The notes under the pieces were generated by a model. That model made no database searches and was not told the DNA's origin. It saw nothing but the letters and a program-made list of their open reading frames with translations. DNA of 64,000 bases from Massilia sp. Root351 (lineage in GTDB: Bacteria > Pseudomonadota > Gammaproteobacteria > Burkholderiales > Burkholderiaceae_D). Position 1 is the first letter of the stretch. The number at the start of each line of letters is the position of its first letter. Location of the stretch: NCBI RefSeq assembly GCF_001425045.1, contig NZ_LMDJ01000035.1, positions 186,001 to 250,000 on the forward strand, written 5' to 3'. Made by a program: the position numbers and the translations under genes. This document shows positions 51,002 to 60,228 of the stretch, piece after piece.

Positions 51002-51454
51002 TTACTGCGCCGCGTATTCCGGCCCGCGCAACTCGGCGAACTGCTCGATGCTGCCGATCTTGATCATCACCGAGTTGAGACTGAGGTTGGCCTGCATGGC
51101 GCGCCAGGCGAACTGCCATTCGCGCTCCTGCTTCTCGGCAGCCGTCTTGGTGAAGGCGGCGCCCAGGGCGGCGCGGTGGCCGTATTCCACGGCGCCGTCG
51201 ATGCCGGCCCAGCTGGGCAGCGCGCGCTGCACGGCGCGGTGGATGCGCTCGCCGAATTCTTCGGTGTTGTGGATCACCAGGCAGGCGTCGGCCGTGAACA
51301 GGTCGAACAGCTTGCGGTCCCATGCCTTGGAAAAGCTCAGCGTGAGGCAGTTGGAAGCCGGATGCAGGATGAACTGTCCCTGCGTCAGGGCCAGTTCAAG
51401 GTCGCTGCGCTCGCCGTAGCGGTACAGGGTCGGGGGGCGTTGATAGTCGTGCAT
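51002..51454 (-). CDS. Conserved hypothetical protein
   Basis: This is a 150-residue cytoplasmic protein without a recognised motif. It has no signal peptide or membrane helix. The segment DACLVIHNTEEFGERIHRAV and the end GSIEQFAELRGPEYAAQ show no domain that I know. It lies 15 bp downstream of the DUF2721 gene on the same strand and is probably co-transcribed with it. Confidence 0.6.
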   Translation of the reverse strand: MHDYQRPPTLYRYGERSDLELALTQGQFILHPASNCLTLSFSKAWDRKLFDLFTADACLVIHNTEEFGERIHRAVQRALPSWAGIDGAVEYGHRAALGAAFTKTAAEKQEREWQFAWRAMQANLSLNSVMIKIGSIEQFAELRGPEYAAQ

Positions 51455-51469
51455 GGCGCAGTGTTTCTC

Positions 51470-51916
51470 TTATTTCTGTAGGGGAGGGCGCACGTGGCGG
51501 TGCGCGCGCATGGCGGCGGAAGCGATGAAAATCTCCCGCAGCAGGTAGACGAAACTCATGATCAGGCCCAGCATGGCCAGCACGAACAAGCCGGCGATGT
51601 ATTTGTCCAGCGTGACGTTGGTGGTGTCGCCCACGAACAGCATGGCAATCACCAGGCAAATCAGCAGGCCGCAGCCGGTCGACGAACCAATCGAGACGTT
51701 GATCAGGTGCGAACGCCGGTATAGCACGTCCAGTTCATTGAGGTAGTTGTCGTTGTAGCCAACGTCGAGCCGGTCTTCCAGCACGCGCGACCTGTCGATG
51801 ATGCGCGCCAGGCGGTTGGTCAGCACCATCAAATTGGTGCAAACGCCCGTGAGCAGGAAGACCGGCGCAATCGCCAGTTGGATGATGTGTCCTATATCGC
51901 CGACTTGTATATTCAT
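51470..51916 (-). CDS. DUF2721 family membrane protein
   Basis: This 148-residue inner-membrane protein has three hydrophobic segments: IIQLAIAPVFLLTGVCTNLM, TGCGLLICLVIAMLFVG and GLFVLAMLGLIMSFVYLL. The NRLARIIDRSRVLEDRL stretch after the first helix is the DUF2721 signature. Function is unknown. It precedes the small hypothetical gene at 51002 by 15 bp. Confidence 0.85.
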   Translation of the reverse strand: MNIQVGDIGHIIQLAIAPVFLLTGVCTNLMVLTNRLARIIDRSRVLEDRLDVGYNDNYLNELDVLYRRSHLINVSIGSSTGCGLLICLVIAMLFVGDTTNVTLDKYIAGLFVLAMLGLIMSFVYLLREIFIASAAMRAHRHVRPPLQK

Positions 51917-51994
51917 TGCGCGTTCGTGCTTGGGTACTTGCTTGTTCTTGGGCTTGCTGGGGATCCAGACCGTAGTGTAACAGGCCGCAAGGCC

Positions 51995-52951
51995 TTATTC
52001 GAAGCGGCGCAGGCGCTTGAACTGCTCGGTGGCCGCCACCAGCGCCGCCGAAATGCCGCGCTCCATGGCGCCGTGGCCGGCGTCCGGGATCATCTTCATC
52101 ACCGAGCCGGGCCAGGCTTTGTGCAGCTTCCAGGCCGACACTGGCGGGCAGATCACGTCGTAGCGGCCCTGCACGATGACCGCCGGCAGGTGGGCGATCC
52201 TGTCCACGTTGCGCAGCAGCTGTTCGTCCTCGAAGAAGCCGAGGTTGGCCATGTAGTGCGATTCCAGGCGGCCCACGCCCAGGTCCATCGCGTCCGACGG
52301 CGCTTCCTCGGGCTGCGGCAGCAGGAACACGCGGCGGCCTTCGAAACGGCTCCAGGCGCGCGCCGCCGGCCAGTAGACGGCCGGGTCGTCGCTCATGATG
52401 CGCTTGACGTAGGCTTGCAGCAGGTCGCCGCGCTCTTGTTCCGGAATCGGCGCCACGAATTCGTCGTACACGTCCGGGTGGAACCAGCGCGAACCTTCGA
52501 GGAAGAAGTCGATCTCGGGCTGGGTGCACAGGAAGATCCCGCGCAGCACGAAGCCCAGGCAGCGTTCGGGATGCGCCTGGCCGTAGGCCAGCGCCAGCGT
52601 GGAGCCCCAGGAACCGCCGAACACCAGCCATTGCTCGATGCCGAACATGGCGCGCAGGCGCTCGATGTCGCCGATCAGCAGCTGGGTGGTGTTGTTGCGG
52701 CATTCGCCCACCGGGGTGGACTTGCCGGCGCCGCGCTGGTCGAACAGGATGACGCGGTACTGCTGCGGGTCGAAGAAGCGGCGGTGCGCCGGCGACAGGC
52801 CGGCGCCGGGGCCGCCATGCAGGAACAGCACCGGAGTGCCGTTCGGATTGCCGACCTCCTCCCAGTAGATGGTGTGCAGCGCGTCGACTTCCAGCATGCC
52901 GTGGCGCAGCGGCGCGATGGCGGGGAACAGGGACTGGTTCGAATCAGGCAT
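51995..52951 (-). CDS. pip: Proline iminopeptidase
   Basis: This 318-residue alpha/beta hydrolase removes N-terminal proline from peptides in the cytoplasm. The oxyanion motif HGGPGAG (residues 45-51), DQRGAGKSTP and the nucleophile S114 in FGGSWGSTLALAYG are the S33 family signatures. The His is in GHGAMERG near the end. It lies 9 bp downstream of a PLP-enzyme gene on the same strand and is likely co-transcribed with it. The length is usual for the family. Confidence 0.95.
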   Translation of the reverse strand: MPDSNQSLFPAIAPLRHGMLEVDALHTIYWEEVGNPNGTPVLFLHGGPGAGLSPAHRRFFDPQQYRVILFDQRGAGKSTPVGECRNNTTQLLIGDIERLRAMFGIEQWLVFGGSWGSTLALAYGQAHPERCLGFVLRGIFLCTQPEIDFFLEGSRWFHPDVYDEFVAPIPEQERGDLLQAYVKRIMSDDPAVYWPAARAWSRFEGRRVFLLPQPEEAPSDAMDLGVGRLESHYMANLGFFEDEQLLRNVDRIAHLPAVIVQGRYDVICPPVSAWKLHKAWPGSVMKMIPDAGHGAMERGISAALVAATEQFKRLRRFE

Positions 52952-52960
52952 GGATCGCTT

Positions 52961-54301
52961 TCAGAAGAAGGTATTGACGGCGTAGCGCACAGTATACGCA
53001 TCGTCGGCCACCAGCAGCAGCGGCCATTTGTCGAAAGTGGTGCAGGGGTGCGAGATGCCGCAGCCGACCAGGTCGCCCACTTGCAGCGCCTTGCACAGCG
53101 CGTCGCCTTCGGGCAGGCGCAGGTACGCGTGCTGGTCGTTCATCTTTTCGACGCGGCAGCCGGGCGGCAGGTCGGTCGGTTCCGCCCTCGCGCCGTCCTG
53201 CGGCGCCGCATCGGGGCGGTGCGTGTAGAGCGGAATCGGCAGTTCCTGGTCGTATGACGCGTCGCGCTTGCCCATGCTGAGGATGGCCAGCGTGGGCTCC
53301 GGGCGCGAGGTCACCATGCTCCACACTTCCAGCGCCGGGCGCAGGCCGTCTGCGGCGTGTTCGCGCGCGGCGATGTCGTGCGTCAGGTCCTGGTAGGAGC
53401 CGTGGTCGTTGGTCAGGTAGCAGCCGCTGCGCAGCACCGGCAGCACCGGCCGCGACAGGCCAGCCAGCCCGGCAAAGCCGTGCGCCACCAGGTCGAAATA
53501 GGCCGAGCCGCCGGCCGACAGCAAGATCTGTTCGCCGCCGAACAGCTTCTTGCCGTCCGCCTGGCGCACCAGCGCGGCCAGCTGCGCCACGAAGGCGCGC
53601 ACCGCTTCCACGCTGGCGGCGCGGTCGTGGCCCTGCAGCAGGCCTTCATAGCCCTCGATGCCGGCCAGTTGCAGGCCGGGCGCCTTGGCCACTTTCTGGG
53701 CCACCGCCATCGCTTCGGCCGGCGTGCGGCAGCCGGCGCGCTTGCCGGGCAGGCCGAACTCCACCAGCAGCGGCAAGGGCCGCGCCAGCCTGGCTTCGGC
53801 CGCCGCGCGCGCCAGGCGCTGCACGCCTGCGTCGGAATCGACCAGCGCGTAAAACTGGAAGCCCGGGTCGTCCTTCATCAGCGCCAGCATGGCGCGGATG
53901 TCGGCCGGGGCCACCAGCTGGTTGGCCAGCAGCACGCGGCGCACGCCGAAACGGTAGGCCACCTGCACTTGCGCGGCGGTGGCCAGGGTCATGCCCCAGG
54001 CGCCGTTGGCCAGCTGGGCGCCGAACAGCTGCGGGCTCATGGTGGTCTTGCCGTGCGGCGCCAGCACCGCGCCGTAGCGCTCGCAGAAGCGCCTCATCCA
54101 GTCCAGGTTGTGCAACAGCGCCGATTCCTTCAGCAGCGCGACCGGGAAGCCGGTGTCGGCGCGCAGCACGTTCCAGCGCTGCACGGGGATGGCGCCCTGG
54201 CGCATCGGTTCAGTCAGCGGCAGGCCTTTTACGCCAGGCTGCAGCATCTGTTCGGCCAGGCTGTCGAGCGCCAGGCCGCCTTCGGGCAAATGTCGGTCCA
54301 T
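52961..54301 (-). CDS. PLP-dependent amino acid deaminase / D-threonine aldolase-like enzyme
   Basis: This 446-residue fold-type III PLP protein resembles D-serine dehydratases and D-threonine aldolases with an alanine-racemase-like barrel. The PLP lysine is K85 in VLAPHGKTTMSPQLF. The C-terminal beta domain carries YDQELPIPLYTHRPD and LVGCGISHPCTTFDKW, where His and Cys would bind the metal of D-serine dehydratase-like enzymes. It probably degrades a D-amino acid; the exact substrate is open. ATG 54301 follows GGAG. It is transcribed with pip downstream. Confidence 0.82.
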   Translation of the reverse strand: MDRHLPEGGLALDSLAEQMLQPGVKGLPLTEPMRQGAIPVQRWNVLRADTGFPVALLKESALLHNLDWMRRFCERYGAVLAPHGKTTMSPQLFGAQLANGAWGMTLATAAQVQVAYRFGVRRVLLANQLVAPADIRAMLALMKDDPGFQFYALVDSDAGVQRLARAAAEARLARPLPLLVEFGLPGKRAGCRTPAEAMAVAQKVAKAPGLQLAGIEGYEGLLQGHDRAASVEAVRAFVAQLAALVRQADGKKLFGGEQILLSAGGSAYFDLVAHGFAGLAGLSRPVLPVLRSGCYLTNDHGSYQDLTHDIAAREHAADGLRPALEVWSMVTSRPEPTLAILSMGKRDASYDQELPIPLYTHRPDAAPQDGARAEPTDLPPGCRVEKMNDQHAYLRLPEGDALCKALQVGDLVGCGISHPCTTFDKWPLLLVADDAYTVRYAVNTFF

Positions 54302-54340
54302 GATGTTTCTCCTCTGCCGCATTGTCCTACGCCGCAGGGC

Positions 54341-54370
54341 AAAAAAAAAGCACCGCATGCGCGGTGCTTT
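54341..54370 (-). terminator. Rho-independent terminator after phaB
   Basis: GCACCGC-N4-GCGGTGC (54350-54367) is followed on the minus strand by nine T (54341-54349). It separates the phaAB transcript from the PLP-enzyme gene. Confidence 0.88.
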
Positions 54371-54392
54371 CGTGGCTTGCTGCAGCCCGGTC

Positions 54393-55133
54393 TTAGGACA
54401 TGTGCTGGCCGCCGTTGATGGCGATGTTGGCGCCGGTAACGAAAGCCGCTTCTTCCGACGACAGGTAGGCGACCAGGCCGGCCACTTCTTCCGGCTTGCC
54501 CAGGCGGGCCATCGGAATTTGCGGCAGGATTTTCGAATCCAGCACTTCCTGCGGGATCTCCGTCACCATCTTGGTGCCGATGTAGCCCGGCGAGATGGTG
54601 TTGACGGTGACGCCCTTGCGCGCCACTTCCAGCGCCAGCGCCTTGGTGAAACCGTGTACGCCGGCCTTGGCGGCCGAGTAGTTGGTCTGGCCGAAAGCGC
54701 CCTTCTGGCCGTTGACGGACGAGATGTTGATGATGCGGCCCCAGCCACGGTCCACCATGCCATCCGCTACCGGCTTGGTCATGTTGAACACGGAATCCAG
54801 GTTGGTGCTCATCACCGCGTCCCAGTTCAGCTTGTCCATCTTCTTGAAGGTCATGTCGCGCGTGATGCCGGCATTGTTGACCAGTACGTCAATCGGGCCG
54901 ATATCCTTCGTGATGGCGGCGACGCAGGCTTGCGCCGAGTCGTAATCCGCCACGTCGCACGGGTAAGCCTTGAAGTCAAAGCCCATGTCGCGCGTCGTGG
55001 CCAGCCATTCGTCAACTTTCTTGTTGCTCGGGGAATATGTGGTTACGACCTTATAGCCCAGCGCGGCCAGCTTGATGCACACCGCTTCGCCCAGACCACC
55101 CATACCACCTGTTACCAATGCAATTCTTGCCAT
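54393..55133 (-). CDS. phaB: Acetoacetyl-CoA reductase
   Basis: This 246-residue NADPH-dependent short-chain dehydrogenase reduces acetoacetyl-CoA to (R)-3-hydroxybutyryl-CoA, the monomer of polyhydroxybutyrate. The nucleotide loop is VTGGMGGLGEAV, the NNAG motif follows at 87-90, and the catalytic triad is S139, Y152 and K156 (NYSAAKAGVHGF). It lies 74 bp downstream of phaA on the same strand. No phaC synthase gene is in the window, so the synthase must lie elsewhere. Confidence 0.97.
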   Translation of the reverse strand: MARIALVTGGMGGLGEAVCIKLAALGYKVVTTYSPSNKKVDEWLATTRDMGFDFKAYPCDVADYDSAQACVAAITKDIGPIDVLVNNAGITRDMTFKKMDKLNWDAVMSTNLDSVFNMTKPVADGMVDRGWGRIINISSVNGQKGAFGQTNYSAAKAGVHGFTKALALEVARKGVTVNTISPGYIGTKMVTEIPQEVLDSKILPQIPMARLGKPEEVAGLVAYLSSEEAAFVTGANIAINGGQHMS

Positions 55134-55207
55134 TTGTCATCCCCTCTTATTGTTTCGAACACTAAAAGAACTGAACTGCCTGTTGCTGCTACGGTACTGC
55201 CTGTTTC

Positions 55208-56386
55208 TTATGCGCGTTCGACTGCCAGCGCTACGCCCATGCCGCCGCCGATGCACAGCGAGGCCAGGCCCTTCTTGGCGTCGCGGCGCACCATTTCGTG
55301 CAGCAGGGTGACCAGGATGCGCGCGCCGGATGCGCCGATCGGGTGGCCGATGGCGATCGCGCCGCCGTTGACGTTGATCTTGCTGGTGTCCCAGCCCATT
55401 TCCTTGTTCACGGCCAGCGCCTGGGCGGCGAAGGCTTCGTTGATTTCCATCAGGTCCAGGTCGTCCGGGGTCCAGCCGGCCTTTTTCAGGCACAGCTTGG
55501 CGGCCGAGACCGGGCCCATGCCCATGTAGGCCGGATCGATACCGGACGAGGCGTAGGCTTTCACCTTGGCCAGCGGGGTCAGGCCCAGCTCGCGCGCCTG
55601 GCTGGCGCTCATCATGATGACGGCGGCGGCGCCGTCGTTCAGGCCGGAGGCGTTACCGGCAGTGACGCTGCCTTCCTTGTTGAAGGCGGGACGCAAGCCG
55701 GCCAGCGCTTCCAGCGTGGAGCCCGGCTTGATGTATTCGTCGGCGTCGAACACGATGGTGCCCTTCTTCTGCGCGATTTCCAGCGGAATGATCTCGTCCT
55801 TGAACTTGCCTTCCTTTTGCGCCGCCTCGGCCTTCAGCTGCGACTGCAGGGCGAACTCGTCCTGCGCTGCGCGCGAGATGTCGTATTTCTTCGCCACGTT
55901 CTCGGCTGTCACGCCCATGTGGTACTGGTTGTACACGTCCCACAGGCCGTCGACGATCATGGTGTCGGTCATCTTCACGTCGCCCATGCGGAAGCCGTCG
56001 CGCGAGCCGTTCAGCACGTGCGGCGCAGCGCTCATGTTTTCCTGGCCGCCGGCAATGATGATGCTGGCGTCGCCGCACTTGATGGCCTGGGTGGCCAGAT
56101 GGGTGGCTTTCAGGCCCGAACCGCACACCTTGTTGATGGTGTAGGCAGGAATGCTGGTCGGCAGGCCGGCCTTGATGACAGCCTGGCGCGCCGGGTTCTG
56201 GCCGACGCCGGCGGTCAGCACCTGGCCGAGGATGGCCTCGCTGATCAGGTTGGCGTCCAGGCCGGTCTTGGCCAGCAGGCCCTTGATGACATGGGCGCCC
56301 AGTTCGGCTGCCGGGATCTTGGCCAGGCTGCCGCCGAATTTGCCAACTGCGGTGCGGCCGGCCGCTACGATAACTACATCATCCAT
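55208..56386 (-). CDS. phaA: Acetyl-CoA C-acetyltransferase
   Basis: This 392-residue biosynthetic thiolase condenses two acetyl-CoA into acetoacetyl-CoA, the first step of polyhydroxybutyrate synthesis. The nucleophile is C88 in INKVCGSGLKATH, at the same position as in the Cupriavidus enzyme. The His lies in GGAIAIGHPIGASGAR and the second Cys in SLCIGGGMGVA. ATG 56386 with GGAG upstream gives the standard N-terminus MDDVVIVAAGRTAVG. It is paired with phaB and preceded by a small phasin-like ORF. Confidence 0.96.
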   Translation of the reverse strand: MDDVVIVAAGRTAVGKFGGSLAKIPAAELGAHVIKGLLAKTGLDANLISEAILGQVLTAGVGQNPARQAVIKAGLPTSIPAYTINKVCGSGLKATHLATQAIKCGDASIIIAGGQENMSAAPHVLNGSRDGFRMGDVKMTDTMIVDGLWDVYNQYHMGVTAENVAKKYDISRAAQDEFALQSQLKAEAAQKEGKFKDEIIPLEIAQKKGTIVFDADEYIKPGSTLEALAGLRPAFNKEGSVTAGNASGLNDGAAAVIMMSASQARELGLTPLAKVKAYASSGIDPAYMGMGPVSAAKLCLKKAGWTPDDLDLMEINEAFAAQALAVNKEMGWDTSKINVNGGAIAIGHPIGASGARILVTLLHEMVRRDAKKGLASLCIGGGMGVALAVERA

Positions 56387-56441
56387 TTGATTCTCCAGAG
56401 TTTCCAACCGAGTGGTCAGGTGATTAAGATTAGCGGTGCAT

Positions 56442-56675
56442 TCATTTTAACGATTTGTTGGGCACGCGGTTGAATAACCCTTGTATTTGCTCGGTTGCTT
56501 CGACGAACAGCACGCCCGTGCCATTTAAGGCATTGCACATTTGACGGGAAAAGACCGTGGAGTTGGCGAGTGCCGCATTTACAAAATCCCGCTGCAATAC
56601 GGCCAGATCGGAGACGCTGCGGAGATGGTCATCTATCAGGGATTGCGCTTGCGCATACTGTGCGTGGCTAAACAT
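56442..56675 (-). CDS. Small phasin-like protein (candidate)
   Basis: This is a 77-residue helical protein next to phaAB. The sequence starts MFSHAQYAQAQSLIDDHLR and continues with heptad-like helices (VLQRDFVNAALANSTVFSR). This weakly recalls the N-terminus of phasins, the proteins coating polyhydroxybutyrate granules, but it is less than half the usual length. ATG 56675 has no strong Shine-Dalgarno. It could be a real short gene or a remnant; the phasin link rests on position and composition. Confidence 0.45.
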   Translation of the reverse strand: MFSHAQYAQAQSLIDDHLRSVSDLAVLQRDFVNAALANSTVFSRQMCNALNGTGVLFVEATEQIQGLFNRVPNKSLK

Positions 56676-56761
56676 GAATTCCTTATATCGACGCGGTCCT
56701 GCGGTGGAAAAAATTCGATCTTAGCGCCTTCCCGGGGCGCGGGCTTTGACATTAATCAATG

Positions 56762-57670
56762 CTACGACAGCAATTTGATTCCATCCAAGGTGGCCGCGCA
56801 CTGCTCACGTATCACATTAACGAAGTCGACGACATACGCTTTATCACGTAATGGTTCCGGTACGGAAACAAATAAGTCGCTCCATAAACCTTGCTCGCCA
56901 ACCGGGCGGGCGCTGACATAATCATAATCAACATAATTTTTTATTGCCCAATTCGGTAAAGCCGCTAAACCACGGCGGCTAGCGACTAGCTGCAAAATAG
57001 CCACAGTCAATTCCGCAGTGCGTCGCTCGAAGGCAACATTGGCTGGGCGCAGCACTTCACGGATCAGGTCGATGCGCGTTTCCGGCACCGGATAGGTGAT
57101 CAGCGTTTCGCCCTCGAAGTCGGCCGCGTGCAGGCGGCGCTGCGCCTGCAGCCGGTGCTTCTGCGCCATCACCACCAGGATCTCGAAGCGGAACAGCGGG
57201 AAGGTGGCGAAGTCGGCGCTGTAGTCCGAGCCGATCACCAGGTCGGCGCTGCCGGCGCGCAGCAGGTCGGCCGGTTCGCTGTGGAAGCCCGACACCAGGT
57301 CGATTTCCACGTCCGGCCAGCGCTTGCGGAACTCATCCATCACCGGCATCAGCCAGTCGAAGCAAGTGTGGCACTCCAGCGCCACCCGCAGCTGGCCCTG
57401 GTCGCCCTGCGACAGGCGCGCCACGTCGCGCTCGGCCTGCTCGATTTCCGGCAGCAGCGTGTCGGCCAGGCGCAGCAGGCGCGCGCCGGTGGCGGTGAAG
57501 CCGATCGGCACCGATTTCCGTTCGAACAGCGGGCTGCCATAGCGGTCTTCCAGCAATTTGATCTGGTGCGACAGGGCGGACTGGGTCAGGTTCAGCAGTT
57601 GCGCGGCGCGCACCAGGCTGCCGGCTGAACGCAGGGCGCTGAGGGTGCGGAGGTGACGGATTTCCAGCAT
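56762..57670 (-). CDS. metR: LysR-type regulator MetR
   Basis: This 302-residue LysR regulator activates metE in response to homocysteine. The HTH reads RTLSALRSAGSLVRAAQLL and continues TQSALSHQIKLLEDRYG. The ligand-binding domain follows. The identification rests on the divergent metE gene and a perfect TGAA-N5-TTCA MetR box in the shared 115-bp promoter region. ATG 57670 (MLEIRHLRTLS) is preferred over an upstream start. Confidence 0.92.
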   Translation of the reverse strand: MLEIRHLRTLSALRSAGSLVRAAQLLNLTQSALSHQIKLLEDRYGSPLFERKSVPIGFTATGARLLRLADTLLPEIEQAERDVARLSQGDQGQLRVALECHTCFDWLMPVMDEFRKRWPDVEIDLVSGFHSEPADLLRAGSADLVIGSDYSADFATFPLFRFEILVVMAQKHRLQAQRRLHAADFEGETLITYPVPETRIDLIREVLRPANVAFERRTAELTVAILQLVASRRGLAALPNWAIKNYVDYDYVSARPVGEQGLWSDLFVSVPEPLRDKAYVVDFVNVIREQCAATLDGIKLLS

Positions 57671-57696
57671 GGCGGGCCTTGTGTTTATCTTTTGTA

Positions 57697-57709
57697 TGAA
57701 ATTCATTCA
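57697..57709. promoter_or_regulatory. MetR binding site
   Basis: TGAAATTCATTCA matches the known MetR consensus TGAA-N5-TTCA exactly. It lies 27 bp before metR and 77 bp before metE. Activation of metE and autorepression of metR are the expected effects. Confidence 0.75.
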
Positions 57710-57785
57710 AGTTGAAACGCAAAATCTTTCGTTTTGATTATAAACGCGTTTGCCGCACACTTTACCTCACCAATATTTAATGCGG

Positions 57786-60167
57786 ATGACAACTTTCATG
57801 AAACCAATTCAGACACATATCCCCGGCTTTCCACGCATCGGCGCGGCGCGCGAACTGAAGTTCGCGCTGGAAAAACACTGGCGCGGCGACAGCGGCGAAG
57901 CCGAACTGGAAGCCACCGCTGCGGCCCTGCGCGCGCGCCACTGGGCCCAGCAGCGCGACGCCGGGCTGGACCTGGTGTCGGTGGGCGACTTCGCCTTTTA
58001 CGACCAGGTGGCCAACCATATCCAGCTGCTGGGCTGCGAGCCGGCCCGCTTCGGCTTCACCGCCGAGCAGAGCCAGCTGGCACGCTATTTCGCGATGGCG
58101 CGCGGCGTGTCGCACGGCCGGCATGAGCACCATGAAGGCTGCAGCCACCATCACCAGGACGCCCACGCGCTGGAAATGACCAAGTGGTTCGACACCAATT
58201 ACCACTACCTGGTGCCGGAGTTCTCGCCGGAAACCGCATTTTCACTGGCGTGCGAGCGCCTGTTTGCGGAGGTGGCCGAAGCCCAGGCGCTGGGCCACGC
58301 GGTGAAGGCCGTGCTGATCGGGCCGCTGACCTTCCTGTGGCTGGGCAAGGAGCGCGCGGCCGGTTTCGACCGCTTGAGCCTGCTGGAAAAACTGCTGCCG
58401 GTGTACGGCGCGGTGCTGGACCGCCTGAAGCGGCAAGGCGTGCACTGGGTCCAGGTCGACGAACCCATCCTCGGCCTGGACCTGCCCCCTGCATGGCGCA
58501 ACGCGTTCGAGCACACGTACTGGCAACTGGCCCAGGTGGGCGTGCCGCTGCTGCTGGCGACCTACTTCTCGCCGCTGGAGGAAAACGTGAGCCTGGCCTG
58601 CCGCCTGCCGGTGGCCGGCCTGCACGTGGACGGCGTGCGCGCCGCGCATGAGCTGACCAGCGTGGCCGACTGGCTGCCGGTGCACAAGGTGCTGTCGGTG
58701 GGCATCGTGGACGGGCGCAACATCTGGCGCACCGATCTCGACCTGGCGCTGGCGCAGCTGGCGCCCATCGCCGCCAAGCGCGGCGGCAAGCTGTGGCTGT
58801 CCACCTCGTGCTCGCTGCTGCACACGCCGTTCAGCCTGGAGCAGGAAACCGCGCTGGACCCCGAGATCAAGAACTGGCTGGCCTTTGCCGGCGAAAAGCT
58901 GGGCGAACTGGCGCTGCTGAAAGCCGCGCTGCTGCGCACCGGCGCCGATGACGCGCAAGGTGCAGGCCTGGCGGCCTTCGGCAGCGCCGCCGACAGCGCC
59001 GCCTTCGACGCCGCCTGGAGCACGGCCCGCGCCGCGTGCGCCAGCCGCCGCGCCAGCCCGCGCGTGCATAACCCGGCGCTCGCCGCGCGCATCGCCGCGC
59101 TGCCGCAGGACGCCGACCGCCGCGCCTCGCCCTTCCCTGCCCGCCAGGCGCTGCAGCGCGCGCGCTTCCAGCTGCCGTCCTTTCCCACCACCACCATCGG
59201 CTCCTTCCCGCAAACGCACGCCATCCGCTCGGCGCGCGCCAGCTTCAAGCGCGGCGAGATCGGCGCGGCGGCCTACCGGCAAAGCATGCGCGAGGAAATC
59301 GCCTACGCCATCGCGCGCCAGGAGGAGCTGGGCCTGGACGTGCTGGTGCACGGCGAAGCGGAGCGCAACGACATGGTGGAATACTTCGGCGAGCAGCTGG
59401 ACGGCTTCACCTTCACGCAGCTGGGCTGGGTGCAATCCTACGGCTCGCGCTGCGTGAAACCGCCAGTAATCTACGGCGACGTGGCGCGCCCGCGAGCCAT
59501 GACGGTGGACTGGGCCGTGCACGCGCAGTCGCTGACCGGCAAACCGGTGAAAGGCATGCTCACCGGCCCGGTCACCATCCTGCAGTGGTCGTTCGTGCGC
59601 GACGACCAGCCGCGCGCGCAGACCACGCTGCAGATCGCGCTGGCCATCCGCGACGAGGTGGCCGACCTGGAGCAGGCCGGCATCGGCATCATCCAGATCG
59701 ACGAGCCGGCCGTGCGCGAAGGCTTGCCGCTGCGCCGCAGCCGCTGGGGCGAATACCTGGACTGGGCCACGCGCGCCTTCCGCGTGTCGGCCAGCGTGGC
59801 CGCGGACGCGACCCAGATCCATACCCATATGTGCTACGCCGAGTTCAACGACATCCTGCCGCAGATCGCCGCCATGGATGCGGACGTGATCACGATAGAA
59901 ACCAGCCGCTCGGCCATGGAGCTGCTGACCGGCTTCGGCGCCTTCCGCTACCCGAACGAGATCGGCCCGGGCGTGTACGACATCCACTCGCCGCGCGTGC
60001 CGGACACGGCGGAGATGGTGCGCCTGCTGAAGAAGGCCAGCGCCGTGATCCCGGCGGCGCAGCTATGGGTCAACCCGGATTGCGGCCTGAAAACGCGCGG
60101 CTGGCCGGAAACCGAGAGCGCGCTGCGCAATATGGTGGCGGCGGCGCGCGAACTGCGCGCGGCGTAG
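57786..60167 (+). CDS. metE: Cobalamin-independent methionine synthase, with His-rich insertion
   Basis: MetE (793 residues by this start) transfers a methyl group from 5-methyltetrahydropteroyltri-glutamate to homocysteine, in the cytoplasm. The N-terminal signature is HIPGFPRIGAARELKFALEK, and the zinc ligands are in IHTHMCYAEFND (His, Cys), IETSRSAMELL (Glu) and NPDCGLKTRG (Cys). Between YFAMARG and LEMTKWFDTNYHY lies an extra stretch (residues 108-128) with eight His and one Cys, not present in the E. coli protein as I recall it. The start could also be 57780 or 57798; no clear ribosome binding site decides. Confidence 0.95.
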   Translation: MTTFMKPIQTHIPGFPRIGAARELKFALEKHWRGDSGEAELEATAAALRARHWAQQRDAGLDLVSVGDFAFYDQVANHIQLLGCEPARFGFTAEQSQLARYFAMARGVSHGRHEHHEGCSHHHQDAHALEMTKWFDTNYHYLVPEFSPETAFSLACERLFAEVAEAQALGHAVKAVLIGPLTFLWLGKERAAGFDRLSLLEKLLPVYGAVLDRLKRQGVHWVQVDEPILGLDLPPAWRNAFEHTYWQLAQVGVPLLLATYFSPLEENVSLACRLPVAGLHVDGVRAAHELTSVADWLPVHKVLSVGIVDGRNIWRTDLDLALAQLAPIAAKRGGKLWLSTSCSLLHTPFSLEQETALDPEIKNWLAFAGEKLGELALLKAALLRTGADDAQGAGLAAFGSAADSAAFDAAWSTARAACASRRASPRVHNPALAARIAALPQDADRRASPFPARQALQRARFQLPSFPTTTIGSFPQTHAIRSARASFKRGEIGAAAYRQSMREEIAYAIARQEELGLDVLVHGEAERNDMVEYFGEQLDGFTFTQLGWVQSYGSRCVKPPVIYGDVARPRAMTVDWAVHAQSLTGKPVKGMLTGPVTILQWSFVRDDQPRAQTTLQIALAIRDEVADLEQAGIGIIQIDEPAVREGLPLRRSRWGEYLDWATRAFRVSASVAADATQIHTHMCYAEFNDILPQIAAMDADVITIETSRSAMELLTGFGAFRYPNEIGPGVYDIHSPRVPDTAEMVRLLKKASAVIPAAQLWVNPDCGLKTRGWPETESALRNMVAAARELRAA

Positions 60168-60187
60168 GACGCCGTCCCCTTCCCCCG

Positions 60188-60228
60188 GCGGCGCTGGCCG
60201 CTCCCGCCGCGGGAGTGGCCAGCGCCGC
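60188..60228. other. Strong hairpin downstream of metE
   Basis: GCGGCGCTGGCC (60188-60199) pairs with GGCCAGCGCCGC (60217-60228), with an inner CTCCC/GGGAG pair. No T tract follows. It may end the metE transcript with Rho or protect its 3' end. Confidence 0.5.
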
